DNA of 64,000 bases from Fiminaster sp050874705 (lineage in GTDB: Bacteria > Bacillota_I > Bacilli_A > RFN20 > CAG-826): assembly GCA_050874705.1 (NCBI GenBank), contig JBNMLE010000001.1, forward strand, positions 1-64,000, given 5' to 3'. The translations under genes and the position numbers were made by a program. Within the stretch, counting starts at the first letter, position 1. Every line of letters starts with the position of its first letter. Positions 18,198-26,959 of this stretch are shown here, in pieces. Below the pieces are notes generated by a model that searched no databases, had not been told where the DNA came from, and worked only from the letters and a program-made list of their open reading frames with translations.

Positions 18198-18758
18198 TTA
18201 GATTCTTTCAATTTCGCTGAAGTCAACATCAACTGGTGTGACACGTCCGAAGAACAATGTTTCAACTTTGAAGACATGTGTTGCTTGGTCAATAGCGACG
18301 ATTTTACCTTCTGTTCCTTCAAGAGGTCCGCTGATAACTTTAACACGATCTCCAATATTATAGTGTTGATACATTGAATCATCGATCATGTTCATACGTT
18401 TGAGAACTGGTTCAATTTCTTCACGTGAAACTGGAGTTGGTTTTTGACCACCACCAGCGGAACCAGTAATACCTGTAACGCCTGGTGTATTACGAACATA
18501 ATACCAAATCTTATCATCCATAATCATTTCAACGAAGATATAACCAGGATATAAGTTTTTCATTTTTGTTTTTCCAGGTTTTGGAAGACCGGTTGATCTA
18601 TCGATAACTGGAACTTCTTGTTCTGCGACAACGACATTAAAAATCTTATCTTGAAGACCTAATGTTTCAATACGTCTTTTTAAATTTTCAGCAACTTTCT
18701 TTTCGTGTTGTGAATATGTATTAACAATATACCAATGTTTTTCTGCTAAATTTGCCAT
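18198..18758 (-). CDS. nusG: Transcription termination/antitermination protein NusG
   Basis: NusG binds RNA polymerase and modulates pausing and termination. The 186 residues have an N-terminal NGN domain (HWYIVNTYSQHEKKVAENLKRR, then LYPGYIFVEM and VRNTPGVTGI) and a C-terminal KOW domain (IGDRVKVISGPLEGTEGKI). I use MANLAEKHW at 18758, preceded by AGGAG. An upstream frame to 18785 would absorb the SD. Follows secE by 11 nt. Confidence 0.97.
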   Translation of the reverse strand: MANLAEKHWYIVNTYSQHEKKVAENLKRRIETLGLQDKIFNVVVAEQEVPVIDRSTGLPKPGKTKMKNLYPGYIFVEMIMDDKIWYYVRNTPGVTGITGSAGGGQKPTPVSREEIEPVLKRMNMIDDSMYQHYNIGDRVKVISGPLEGTEGKIVAIDQATHVFKVETLFFGRVTPVDVDFSEIERI

Positions 18759-18769
18759 AATAACTACTC

Positions 18770-19024
18770 CTAAAAATGTAACCAATTAAAAATGTTAATT
18801 GCTGCGGATGTTGTTTCTGAAGCATCCCCTTTAAGTCCTGAGAATAAATCTTTTAATTGACCAATAAGTGTTCCTGCAGCCCAGTCTTCAACTGAAAGAA
18901 TTAAAGCTGTAAAAGCACAAATGATAATTACAGAAATTAATACAGGAAAGAATTTTTCCTTCTTAGGCCAACGAACACGTTTGCCTTCTTTAATTACTTC
19001 ACTAGTGTATTTTTTTACTCCCAT
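18770..19024 (-). CDS. secE: Preprotein translocase subunit SecE
   Basis: Essential clamp subunit of SecYEG. The 84 residues are the short Gram-positive form: an amphipathic EVIKEGKRVRWPKKEKFFP segment, one membrane helix (VLISVIIICAFTALIL, about 28-43), then a longer-than-usual C-terminal tail of about 35 residues. The SD overlaps the rpmG stop. Conserved order rpmG-secE-nusG. Confidence 0.93.
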   Translation of the reverse strand: MGVKKYTSEVIKEGKRVRWPKKEKFFPVLISVIIICAFTALILSVEDWAAGTLIGQLKDLFSGLKGDASETTSAAINIFNWLHF

Positions 19025-19036
19025 TTAAGTAACCTC

Positions 19037-19183
19037 CTATTTGCTCTCTTTGTGTAATGTCATCTTGTTACAATGAGGGCAATATTTTTTTATTTCAAGA
19101 CGGGTTGTATCTTCCTCTTTTTTGCTCGCTGTGTAATTCCTTGACAAGCATTCAGGGCAAATTAAAATAACTTTCTTTCTCAT
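19037..19183 (-). CDS. rpmG: 50S ribosomal protein L33
   Basis: A 48-residue small gene: MRKKVILICPECLSRNYTAS, then KKEEDTTRLEIKKYCPHCNK, ending MTLHKESK and TAG. CPEC and CPHC form the zinc ribbon of the Cys-containing (C+) L33 paralogue. It lies directly before secE, as in Bacillus. No strong SD precedes the ATG at 19183. Confidence 0.93.
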   Translation of the reverse strand: MRKKVILICPECLSRNYTASKKEEDTTRLEIKKYCPHCNKMTLHKESK

Positions 19184-19238
19184 AATTATTTAACTTTTAA
19201 CTCCATCTTTATTTGTAATCATAACCCTCAAAAAATAT

Positions 19239-20267
19239 CTAGTCAATAGACTTTCTGTTTTCAGAAGAATTTTTCTTGTCCACTCTTGTTTTAATTCCAT
19301 ATTGATGAAGAATTCTTTTTAATGAACGAGGCGAAAATCTAAGCGGTTCAAATCCTTCACCAGAAACATTATTTGCCTCACTTGAAGATATAAATGCAGC
19401 TGGGTCAATAGCAAAAACAAACGCTCTTACATCTTTTGCTTCTGAACCATATACGATTGCTCGAACTGAAATTCTTTTTTCTCCTGAATAGCCACCTTCA
19501 ATTTCAATAAGAGTTGTCGCGTGGTCTAATTTTTCGTGAATAAATTTAGAAACCTCTTCTGGTTTAGAACAAATAATATCCATAATTACAGGATTATCGC
19601 TTTGAACATATATTTTCTTTATAACTATTGCCGCCACAATGGCGCTTAAAATACCAGGTAACAAAAGTTCCCAACTTTGTAAACAAACAAAACCAACAAT
19701 AATCATAGTTGTATCAAGAAATAATCCACCTAAGTCTTGTTTGATTGAGGTGTATTTAGCGATAAGAAAAGCTAAAACATCAGTTCCGCCTGTTGATCCA
19801 TCGCCAAGATATGTAATTGCGACACCTGCACCGCTTAAAATACCACCAAAAATACCTGCAACGATAACAACAACAAAATCTAATTGACCGTCAATTGTGT
19901 GACTAGCATAGAAATCAGATAATTTAACTAAATCAATAAAATTAATACGCAAAAGCAAAGAATAAAATGCAGGAAAGGCTAGCGTTCCTAATAATGTATA
20001 AAAAGAAAACTTCTTTCCTAAAAAGATTAAACCAATAATCCAAAGCAAAATTTGACAACCAGCAATAACAATATCTGATAAATCGAAACCTAAATTATCT
20101 TTGAAAAAATGGTTCACAATAATACCAAGTGAATCAATACCGCCATTAACAATATTGCAAGGCATTATAAATAAAACATCGGCCATGGCTAAAATAAAAC
20201 ATCCTAATAGAACTAGCCCGACACTTTTAAAAACTTTGTAAAACTTGGCTTTTTTCTCAAGATTCAT
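19239..20267 (-). CDS. YitT-family membrane protein with DUF2179 domain
   Basis: Integral membrane protein of 342 residues, transport function uncharacterised in this family. About five to six hydrophobic segments in the first 210 residues include VGLVLLGCFILAMADVLFI and a Gly-rich GGGVAI-like loop (GDGSTGGTDVLAFLIAKYT). The C-terminal soluble domain (about 225-320) carries the IEGGYSGEKR signature of DUF2179. I start at MNLEKKAKF (20267), 7 nt after GGAGG. Located between mrp and rpmG, an unusual place. Confidence 0.82.
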   Translation of the reverse strand: MNLEKKAKFYKVFKSVGLVLLGCFILAMADVLFIMPCNIVNGGIDSLGIIVNHFFKDNLGFDLSDIVIAGCQILLWIIGLIFLGKKFSFYTLLGTLAFPAFYSLLLRINFIDLVKLSDFYASHTIDGQLDFVVVIVAGIFGGILSGAGVAITYLGDGSTGGTDVLAFLIAKYTSIKQDLGGLFLDTTMIIVGFVCLQSWELLLPGILSAIVAAIVIKKIYVQSDNPVIMDIICSKPEEVSKFIHEKLDHATTLIEIEGGYSGEKRISVRAIVYGSEAKDVRAFVFAIDPAAFISSSEANNVSGEGFEPLRFSPRSLKRILHQYGIKTRVDKKNSSENRKSID

Positions 20268-20281
20268 AGTCATACCTCCAT

Positions 20282-20311
20282 AAAAAAGCACCACTTTTGT
20301 GTGATGCTTTT
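20282..20311 (-). terminator. Rho-independent terminator after mrp
   Basis: Minus-strand AAAAGCATCAC pairs with GTGGTGCTTTT over 11 bp (one T-G pair) around ACAAAA, with a T run. It separates mrp from yitT. Confidence 0.85.
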
Positions 20312-20333
20312 AAAGTAAGAAATAAAATATTTA

Positions 20334-21158
20334 TTATTTTCTTTCCTCTAAAACTTTTATCAAATTATCCATTACATTTGTTTGATAATCTTCAATAATT
20401 CCTTTATCAACATCTTTTGCAAGAAGAGGATCGATAGGAATTTCCGCTAAAACATTTAAGCCGCGTTTGCTGGCTTCTTTAGCAAAATTACCATCACCAA
20501 ATACGGTAATTTTTTCATCACAATTTGGGCATTTAATATATGCCATATTTTCAACTAATCCAACAACAGGAATATTCATCATATTCGCCATATTTAATGA
20601 TTTTGCGACAACCATGGAAACGAGTTCCTGTGGAGATGAAACAACAATAATTCCATCTATTTTTATCATTTGGAATACTGTAAGAGGAATATCGCCTGTT
20701 CCTGGTGGCATATCAATTAACATATAATCAACATCGCCATAAATAACATCTGTATAAAGTTGTTGAACAAAGGATGAAACAATTGGGCCACGCCAAATAA
20801 TAGGCGCTTCTTTATCTTCAAGAAGCAAATTGGCGGACATAATTTTAATGCCGTTTTTACTCAATACAGGATATAAAGCTGTATCATCGCTTTCGGCAAG
20901 TTCACCCTTAAGGCTGAACGCTTGAGGAATGCTTGGTCCTGTTACATCTGCATCAATAACAGCGACTTTGTATCCCTTCTTATTCAACGATGAAGCTAAT
21001 AAAGAAGTAACAAGAGATTTTCCAACTCCTCCTTTACCACTTATAATTGCATAGGTGTGTTTAATATGAGAGCAAACATGAGGTTTAATTTTTTCGATTG
21101 TTCTTTCGCCACAATTATCAACGGAACAATCATCGCATTTATGATTACAATCAGCCAT
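20334..21158 (-). CDS. Mrp/NBP35-family ATP-binding iron-sulfur carrier protein
   Basis: Cytosolic P-loop ATPase of 274 residues, thought to carry and transfer iron-sulfur clusters. The deviant Walker A is ISGKGGVGKSLVTSLLA (about 39-55), with the switch region DVTGPSIPQAF and LIDMPPGTGDIPLTV. CPNCDEK near residue 214 is the conserved CxxC. The N-terminus adds a Cys cluster (CNHKCDDCSVDNCGER), resembling the N-terminal cluster-binding region of NBP35-type members. It is monocistronic, with a promoter and terminator of its own. Confidence 0.88.
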   Translation of the reverse strand: MADCNHKCDDCSVDNCGERTIEKIKPHVCSHIKHTYAIISGKGGVGKSLVTSLLASSLNKKGYKVAVIDADVTGPSIPQAFSLKGELAESDDTALYPVLSKNGIKIMSANLLLEDKEAPIIWRGPIVSSFVQQLYTDVIYGDVDYMLIDMPPGTGDIPLTVFQMIKIDGIIVVSSPQELVSMVVAKSLNMANMMNIPVVGLVENMAYIKCPNCDEKITVFGDGNFAKEASKRGLNVLAEIPIDPLLAKDVDKGIIEDYQTNVMDNLIKVLEERK

Positions 21159-21186
21159 AAATAATTTCCTCCTAAAAGTACTTAAT

Positions 21187-21215
21187 ATTATTGCAAAAAA
21201 TTAATATTTTTTCAA
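21187..21215 (-). promoter_or_regulatory. Promoter of mrp
   Basis: TTGAAA (21210-21215), a 17-nt spacer ending TGC, then AATAAT (21187-21192). The gene has an AGGAGG SD. Confidence 0.6.
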
Positions 21216-21223
21216 ATTATGAG

Positions 21224-21832
21224 CTAGAACTTCACATTAATATCTTTAAATTTTATATTGTTTTTTGAAATAGCTAACCTGCGAGCTTTTGAGTAAGAAA
21301 TGTTGAGAATCTTTGCAATTTGTTGATATGTATATCCTGAACATTTAAGAGAAATAACCTTTTGTTGCAAATTTAATTCGTTAAAATCACTTTCACTTCT
21401 TAAGGACAATGTTTGTTCGTTTTGTTCATAGTAATATTCAGGTGTGACTTCATTTTTGTTTTCTATGCATTCTAATTTTTCGATGCCATTATTAAATGAA
21501 TCATTTAGGCTGATAGAATGATCTAAAGCATCACTTGAATAATGTCCTTTTAGCAATTCTTTTGTGATATTTCTTTGCATTATTAAACTAAAATAAGTAC
21601 GAAATTTTCCCTTCTTTTCTTGATAAGATTTAAAAGCATTTACGAATGATAAATAAAATGTAAGTAAATATTCATCTGCATCTCTACAATACAAATTCAA
21701 TTTTAAAGCCACACTATTTACGATTATCGGATAAATCTTTAAATACCGAAAAAGCAAATCATAAAAGAACTTATTTTTAACATTAGTTCTTGCTAATGAA
21801 ATAAGTTCTTCATCACTATAATTATTGTTCAT
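21224..21832 (-). CDS. RNA polymerase sigma-70 family factor at the sigH locus
   Basis: Putative alternative sigma factor of 202 residues. The central part (FYLSFVNAFKSYQEKKGKF, then RTYFSLIMQRNITKELL) resembles sigma region 2, with the aromatic-rich melting segment. The C-terminal LNLQQKVISLKCSGYTYQQI, then AKILNISYSKARRLA, is a region-4 helix-turn-helix. It lies after cysS-rlmB and before the rpmG-secE-nusG block, exactly where Bacillus has sigH, but the sequence is divergent. Its SD (AAGGGGAG) sits in a potential hairpin. Regulon unknown. Confidence 0.68.
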   Translation of the reverse strand: MNNNYSDEELISLARTNVKNKFFYDLLFRYLKIYPIIVNSVALKLNLYCRDADEYLLTFYLSFVNAFKSYQEKKGKFRTYFSLIMQRNITKELLKGHYSSDALDHSISLNDSFNNGIEKLECIENKNEVTPEYYYEQNEQTLSLRSESDFNELNLQQKVISLKCSGYTYQQIAKILNISYSKARRLAISKNNIKFKDINVKF

Positions 21833-21834
21833 AA

Positions 21835-21857
21835 GCTCCCCTTAAATTAACAGGAGC
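21835..21857 (-). promoter_or_regulatory. Hairpin that could occlude the sigma-factor ribosome binding site
   Basis: Minus-strand GCTCC (21857-21853) can pair with GGAGC (21839-21835), the SD of the sigma gene, across a 13-nt loop. The stem is short (5 bp), so a regulatory role is only a suggestion. Confidence 0.35.
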
Positions 21858-21867
21858 ATTATGTGGA

Positions 21868-22614
21868 TTAATTTCTAATTCGAGATAATAAAATTCCAGT
21901 CGCAACACTTACATTTAAAGAATTCACATGCCCATACATTGGAATTTTAATAATAAAATCTGAATTCTCTAAAACGAGTCTTGAAATGCCAAATCCTTCA
22001 GAGCCAAGTACTAAAGCAATTGGTCCATCATATTTCAATTTGGAATAATCATCTTTGCCACTTCCATCAGCGGCATAAATCCAGAATCCATTATCTTTTA
22101 ATGTTGAAATTGCGTTTACTAAATTATTAACTTTTGCAATTTTAACAAAATCAATCGCACCAGTAGATACTTTGCTAACAGTCATATTAACAGGAACTTG
22201 ATTTCTGCTTTTGATAATTATTCCATCAACATTAAAGGCGTCACATGATCTAATAATTGCCCCGAAATTATGTGGGTCACTCACTTCATCTAAAATCAGT
22301 ATGAGCGGATTTGATTTCTTTTTGCATGCACAAAGAATTTCGTCTATTGAAGAATAATTAAATGGTTTTACTTCCGCTACAACGCCTTGATGAACAGCGT
22401 TATTAGTCATCTTATTTAGCACAGCTTGATCAACATAAATTGGAACAAGGCGGGCTTTTTTTAAAGCTTCTAGAATTTTATTATCAAAAAAGCCTTTTTG
22501 TAGATAAACCTTTGAAATATGATTCCCACTTAAATATGAGTATAATGGATTCCTCCCGTAGATATAGTTTTCCATATCATTTTTGGAATTAGTCTCAAAT
22601 TTTCTATTTTTCAT
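21868..22614 (-). CDS. rlmB: 23S rRNA (guanosine-2'-O)-methyltransferase, TrmH/SpoU family
   Basis: SPOUT methyltransferase of 248 residues that probably modifies G2251 of 23S rRNA. An N-terminal substrate-binding domain (IYGRNPLYSYL...) precedes the trefoil-knot catalytic part with motifs LDEVSDPHNFGAIIRS, VLGSEGFGIS and SLNVSVATGILL. The ATG overlaps the cysS stop by one base. The cysS-rlmB-sigma order is that of Bacillus, but without the mrnC gene normally between cysS and rlmB. Confidence 0.92.
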   Translation of the reverse strand: MKNRKFETNSKNDMENYIYGRNPLYSYLSGNHISKVYLQKGFFDNKILEALKKARLVPIYVDQAVLNKMTNNAVHQGVVAEVKPFNYSSIDEILCACKKKSNPLILILDEVSDPHNFGAIIRSCDAFNVDGIIIKSRNQVPVNMTVSKVSTGAIDFVKIAKVNNLVNAISTLKDNGFWIYAADGSGKDDYSKLKYDGPIALVLGSEGFGISRLVLENSDFIIKIPMYGHVNSLNVSVATGILLSRIRN

Positions 22615-23948
22615 TAAATAATTTTTCCTTTGATTAATTCATCGCGAAGTTTATCGCTTTCTTCGAATTTCTTTTCTGCTTTTAGTCTTAAATATTCTTT
22701 ATAAGTTTTTTCGAGTTCTTCAGTTAAAACAGGATATTCAATGACAATGCCTAAGATTGATAACATTGCGTTAATTTGACCAAATACATTCTCTAATGCT
22801 TCAAGTTCAGCTGGATTTTTTCTTAATAATTGATTTGCTTCTTTGATTTTTGAGAACAAACATGTCAATGCATTTGATGTATTCAAATCATTAGCAAGCA
22901 CTTCTAAAAAGTCATTGATATCAACATCTTTTTTATTTAGATTTCCATGGAGAAGTTGAATTTTAACCGCTAATTGATTATAAGTTTTTTCTATTTTTGA
23001 TAATTCATTTCTTGTAGATTCAATAGTTTCATCGGTGAAACTTACAGGTGCTCTATAGTATGTGGAAAGAATAAGAAGTCTGACAAGATTTCCGCCATAT
23101 TTAGCGATTGCGTCTTTAGCTAAAATAACGTTGCCTAATGATTTAGACATTTTTTCATTTCCAAAATTAACAAATCCGTTATGAACCCAAATATTTGCTA
23201 TCTTGTTATGATCGTGAGCTTTTGCTTGAGCTATTTCATTTTCATGGTGAGGGAATTTTAAATCAAAACCACCACCGTGAATATCAATCATTCCCTTGAA
23301 AATGGAATTAATCATAACACAGCATTCTGTATGCCACCCAGGTCTTCCTTTTCCCCATGGTGAATCCCATTGAATACCTTGATCTGTCTTTTTCCATAAA
23401 ACAAAGTCTAGTGGAGATTCTTTTTTAGAGTTCTCATCAATTCTTGCGCCCACTACTAAATCATCCATTTTAATGTTAGAAAGTTCACCGTAATCTTTCA
23501 CCGAACTAATTCTAAAAAACACATCACCATCAATAACATATGCTGCTCCAACCTTAACTAAATCAGCAATGTAATTAATAATTTGGTTCATATATTCAGT
23601 TACTCTTGGATTTTTATAATGTTCTTTAACATGCAAATCCTTTAAAACTTCTTTATAGGCCTTAATATATTTATCGGTAATAACTGATTCGCTTACGTTT
23701 TCTTGTATTGCTTTATTGATTATTTTGTCATCAACATCAGTAAAATTAGAAACATATTTAACGTTATATCCAATATAATCCAAAAATCTTCTTAATGTAT
23801 CAAAAACAACTGGAGGACGAACATTACCAACATGAGCGTCTCCATAAACAGTTGGTCCGCAACAATATATTGAAACCTCACCCTCTTTAAGAGGTTTTAA
23901 AACATCAACATTATTTGTTAATGAATTAAATAATTTAACTTCCATCAT
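22614..23948 (-). CDS. cysS: Cysteinyl-tRNA synthetase
   Basis: Class I synthetase charging tRNA-Cys, 444 residues. It has the HIGH-like DAHVGN after YCCGPTVYG, the Trp/His-rich zinc-site region GRPGWHTECCVM, GGGFDLKFPHHENE and the KMSKSLGN loop. SD GAAGGA precedes two consecutive ATG codons; I use the first. It follows the serine dehydratase gene by 15 nt, so there is no room for a T-box. Confidence 0.96.
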   Translation of the reverse strand: MMEVKLFNSLTNNVDVLKPLKEGEVSIYCCGPTVYGDAHVGNVRPPVVFDTLRRFLDYIGYNVKYVSNFTDVDDKIINKAIQENVSESVITDKYIKAYKEVLKDLHVKEHYKNPRVTEYMNQIINYIADLVKVGAAYVIDGDVFFRISSVKDYGELSNIKMDDLVVGARIDENSKKESPLDFVLWKKTDQGIQWDSPWGKGRPGWHTECCVMINSIFKGMIDIHGGGFDLKFPHHENEIAQAKAHDHNKIANIWVHNGFVNFGNEKMSKSLGNVILAKDAIAKYGGNLVRLLILSTYYRAPVSFTDETIESTRNELSKIEKTYNQLAVKIQLLHGNLNKKDVDINDFLEVLANDLNTSNALTCLFSKIKEANQLLRKNPAELEALENVFGQINAMLSILGIVIEYPVLTEELEKTYKEYLRLKAEKKFEESDKLRDELIKGKII

Positions 23949-23963
23949 ATATTGTCCTTCTTT

Positions 23964-25187
23964 CTATTTTGTTTTATTTTCATTTTTTAAGGCTTTCATG
24001 TAATCAACTGCCAAACCGCCTTTTGATGTTTCGCGATATATTTTATTCAAATCTTTTCCAGTTTCATACATTGTATTTACTATTGTATCAAAACTTACAC
24101 GATGTGAGGTAAAAGCATATTCAGCAAGGTTGGTTGCAGCAAGAGCTTTAATCGCCGCGACGGCATTTCTTTCAATACACGGAATTTGAACATACCCACC
24201 AACAGGATCACATGTAAGACCAAGTGAATGTTCCATTGCAGCTTCTGCAGCATATTCTATTTGATCAATATTGAATCCCATTAAATATGCGGCAGCACCT
24301 GCAGCCATTGAACAAGCGGTTCCAATCTCTGCTTGACATCCTGCCTCAGCACCAGAAATTGATGCATTTTGTTTTACAACATTTCCTATTACTCCAGCAA
24401 CCGCTAATGATTGTATTATTTTATCATCTGAAAATGAATATTTATCTTGAAGATATTTTAGTACCGAAGGAAGTGTTCCTGAACTTCCGCATGTCGGAGC
24501 GGTAACTATAATTTCTCCACTTGCGTTTTCTTCATTAGTAGAAAAAGCATAAGCGGCGATTAATCTATTTGCTTTTCCAAAAATTGTTTCATTTTTATTT
24601 GATGGTTTTAAAAAACTTGAAGCCCTTCTTGCTACATTCAATTTTCCTGGTAAAAATCCATCTTTTTTAAGTCCGTTTTCAATTGTTAAACACATTTGTC
24701 TCCAAACTTTTAATAAATAATCCCAAATATCTTTTCCTTCATAATGTTCAACATATTGAGGAATAGAACATCCGTTATTCTTGCAGTAAAAAACAACATC
24801 TTTAAAATTCTTCTCAGGATAAATATCTTTTTCAATTTCTTCTAATTCACCTGAAATTGAAATTGCTCCACCGCCTAAAGAAAGAACTCTTTTATTAATA
24901 ATTTCACCATTTGATAATGTTAAAATTACATCAAAAGTATTTGGAAAACTGACTTTAGTTTTATAATCAAAAACAATTTCTGTTGGAATATTTTTAAGAG
25001 CGTCTAAAATCGCTTTATCAATTAAATGTCCCTTCCCAGTAAAAGATAAAGAACCATATAAAATAATTTTTGCGCTTTTAATATTCTTATATTTATTTCT
25101 CAAATATAAAACCGCTCTTTGAGGACCCATTGTATGTGAAGAACTTGGGCCTCGACCGATTCTATATAAATTTTTTAGACTTTTCAT
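23964..25187 (-). CDS. L-serine dehydratase (iron-sulfur dependent, single chain)
   Basis: Deaminates L-serine to pyruvate and ammonia with a [4Fe-4S] cluster. The 407 residues combine the beta-type domain at the N-terminus (GRGPSSSHTMGPQRAV) and the alpha-type catalytic domain with Cys-containing motifs APTCGSSG, AGCQAEIG and CDPVGGYVQIPC. It is somewhat shorter than the 450-residue E. coli SdaA form. No SD: a TATAAT box lies 10 nt upstream of the ATG, implying a leader of only a few bases. Probably cotranscribed with cysS. Confidence 0.9.
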   Translation of the reverse strand: MKSLKNLYRIGRGPSSSHTMGPQRAVLYLRNKYKNIKSAKIILYGSLSFTGKGHLIDKAILDALKNIPTEIVFDYKTKVSFPNTFDVILTLSNGEIINKRVLSLGGGAISISGELEEIEKDIYPEKNFKDVVFYCKNNGCSIPQYVEHYEGKDIWDYLLKVWRQMCLTIENGLKKDGFLPGKLNVARRASSFLKPSNKNETIFGKANRLIAAYAFSTNEENASGEIIVTAPTCGSSGTLPSVLKYLQDKYSFSDDKIIQSLAVAGVIGNVVKQNASISGAEAGCQAEIGTACSMAAGAAAYLMGFNIDQIEYAAEAAMEHSLGLTCDPVGGYVQIPCIERNAVAAIKALAATNLAEYAFTSHRVSFDTIVNTMYETGKDLNKIYRETSKGGLAVDYMKALKNENKTK

Positions 25188-25226
25188 ATTTGAATAAATT
25201 ATACAACTTGAATATTTAAAAATAAA

Positions 25227-25574
25227 TTAAAGCAATTCCAAAGGAATAATAAAATCAACAACGTTAATTTTTTTGTTTTTAATATCAATCATTTTTACTA
25301 AATCAAACAAACAAACAAGCGATATGTTTCCGTTATCAATGATTGCAACTTTACAATATTTTTCAATCTTTTCTTTTTTAGAACAATCTTTTAAAAATTC
25401 TTTGAAAAACAAAGGAGTAAGTATATTTTCTTTTATCATATTAATACTGCGATTAAAAGAAATATGAAGACCATCTTCTTCAAGCTTTTCATAACTATTT
25501 TCTGACACAGAATATAGTTTTAAATCATATTTATTATTTATAAAATCGATAAAGGAAAAACCATCATTAATCAT
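25227..25574 (-). CDS. Hypothetical protein (leaderless)
   Basis: Unrecognised 115-residue protein beginning MINDGFSFIDFINNKYDLKL, mixed alpha/beta in appearance, with no signal peptide and no cysteine motif. I start at ATG 25574. A TTG start 18 nt upstream is rejected because it would lie inside the promoter. There is no SD; TGGTATTAT lies 6 nt before the ATG. It sits upstream of the serine dehydratase gene on the same strand. Confidence 0.6.
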   Translation of the reverse strand: MINDGFSFIDFINNKYDLKLYSVSENSYEKLEEDGLHISFNRSINMIKENILTPLFFKEFLKDCSKKEKIEKYCKVAIIDNGNISLVCLFDLVKMIDIKNKKINVVDFIIPLELL

Positions 25575-25589
25575 GGTTAAATAATACCA
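25575..25589 (-). promoter_or_regulatory. Extended -10 box next to ATG 25574
   Basis: TGGTATTAT (25589-25581) with TG one base before TATTAT, then 6 nt to the ATG. Transcription starting at the usual distance would begin at the A of the start codon. Confidence 0.55.
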
Positions 25590-25603
25590 CAAATAAAGCT
25601 TAT

Positions 25604-26722
25604 TTAGATAATATCATCTAAAGATGTTATAAAATCCGCTAATAAAGTGGCGTTATTTTTATGAGCGGACAATCCAGGATGTCCATCAGCTCCTTTATTA
25701 TCAGTATCAAAAGCGTAATAATATGCACAAGATCCATATTTTTCATTAATAGCATTAATTGACTCAAGAATTCCATCAATTAAATCTTTAGATATACTTA
25801 TCATCATATTTGATACGCATACGAATTTTACTTCTTTGTATGCGTCTTTTAATTTTTCCATTAATTCTAAGTAATTATTTTTAAATAACTCTAATTTTGC
25901 TGGCTTTTCTTTACTTGATGAAGAATTATATGCAGTATTATCGTTCGTACCAATATTTATCACTACATATTCAGGAATATAGTTATTAAAATCCCATTTA
26001 TTAACGCCATCAGAAGTATCATGAATTGTTAATAAATTATAATCACTATTAAATGGTGACAAAGCCATTGCTAAACCACTATAAGAAATGGTGTTGCAGT
26101 CAAAGTCAAGCTCTTCAGCGCATAACTGTCCATATGCTTGCATCCCGTCTTCTGTATCCATTGCAAATGATTCTTTATTTGATGAAGCTAAGTTTCCATA
26201 ACCACAAGAAATAGAATCACCATATATTTCCATTTTTCTTTTTGTGCTTTTATCAATATTGATAATTTCTACATTTTCATATTCATAGTCAACAAGACCA
26301 ATTTTAGAAAACTGTACTTCATTTAATTTATTAATACGAATTATGTGTTCACCAATAGAAAGACCGCTAATATTAATAGTTTCGTATTTGTTTGTTAATT
26401 TAATTTTATTGCTTAAAACATTATCTACATAAAGATTAACAAATTGATAATCTTGATTGGAAAGCTTATTTAACAAATTGATACTAAATTTATAATCACT
26501 ATTTTTTACATTAATTTTAATTTCGAAACCCGAGCAAGAATATGCAAAAGTAATGATTTCTTTGCCATCGACAATTTCTTTTTGATATCTACCAAGGTAA
26601 TTAATAAGATTCACTTCATTTTCTCCCCCACTTATACTTGTTGTTTCACTATTGCTACCACACGAAGAAATAAAGGGCAATGTGCATAATAATATAAAAA
26701 ATTTTTTAAAATTTGTTTTCAT
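25604..26722 (-). CDS. SGNH/GDSL esterase lipoprotein, carbohydrate esterase family 2-like
   Basis: Secreted deacetylase-type esterase of 372 residues. A lipoprotein signal peptide (KKFFILLCTLPFISSCGS, Cys about 21) precedes a jelly-roll-like N-terminal domain (about 40-150, with SGLSIGEHIIRINKLNE) and an SGNH hydrolase domain. The latter has EIYGDSISCGYG (nucleophile Ser), VINIGTNDN (Asn block) and GADGHPGLSAH (Asp/His pair). The two-domain order is that of CE2 esterases, which deacetylate xylan or mannan. No SD; TACAAT lies 6 nt before ATG. Confidence 0.83.
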   Translation of the reverse strand: MKTNFKKFFILLCTLPFISSCGSNSETTSISGGENEVNLINYLGRYQKEIVDGKEIITFAYSCSGFEIKINVKNSDYKFSINLLNKLSNQDYQFVNLYVDNVLSNKIKLTNKYETINISGLSIGEHIIRINKLNEVQFSKIGLVDYEYENVEIINIDKSTKRKMEIYGDSISCGYGNLASSNKESFAMDTEDGMQAYGQLCAEELDFDCNTISYSGLAMALSPFNSDYNLLTIHDTSDGVNKWDFNNYIPEYVVINIGTNDNTAYNSSSSKEKPAKLELFKNNYLELMEKLKDAYKEVKFVCVSNMMISISKDLIDGILESINAINEKYGSCAYYYAFDTDNKGADGHPGLSAHKNNATLLADFITSLDDII

Positions 26723-26959
26723 ACAAAAATTGTATATTAAATCAATTTATAAAACTCATTTTTATTTAATCAATCATTCGAAATGAAAATATCAATCATG
26801 ATTGTTCATAAAAAGAGACATTCACATTTCAACTTTACTAGCTACGAACTCTATTTGAATATTTTTATTATATTTGAGTTACTATATTTTATTTTTTCTA
26901 AATCAATTAAAACATTTCAATGGTACTTGCGTTTAGAAAATAATACCTATTGCTTTTAA
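26723..26959 (-). other. AT-rich intergenic region upstream of the SGNH esterase
   Basis: 237 bp without a gene. It contains TACAAT (26729-26734) 6 nt from the esterase ATG and the 12-bp palindrome CAATCATGATTG (26793-26804), a possible operator. No convincing terminator for the upstream lipoprotein gene is visible. Confidence 0.4.

Noticed and set aside
20268..20294. Longer YitT start (MVLFYGG...)
   Set aside because: The extension contains the GGAGG SD, so translation must start downstream.
23949..23963. T-box riboswitch before cysS
   Set aside because: Only 15 nt separate cysS from the upstream gene.
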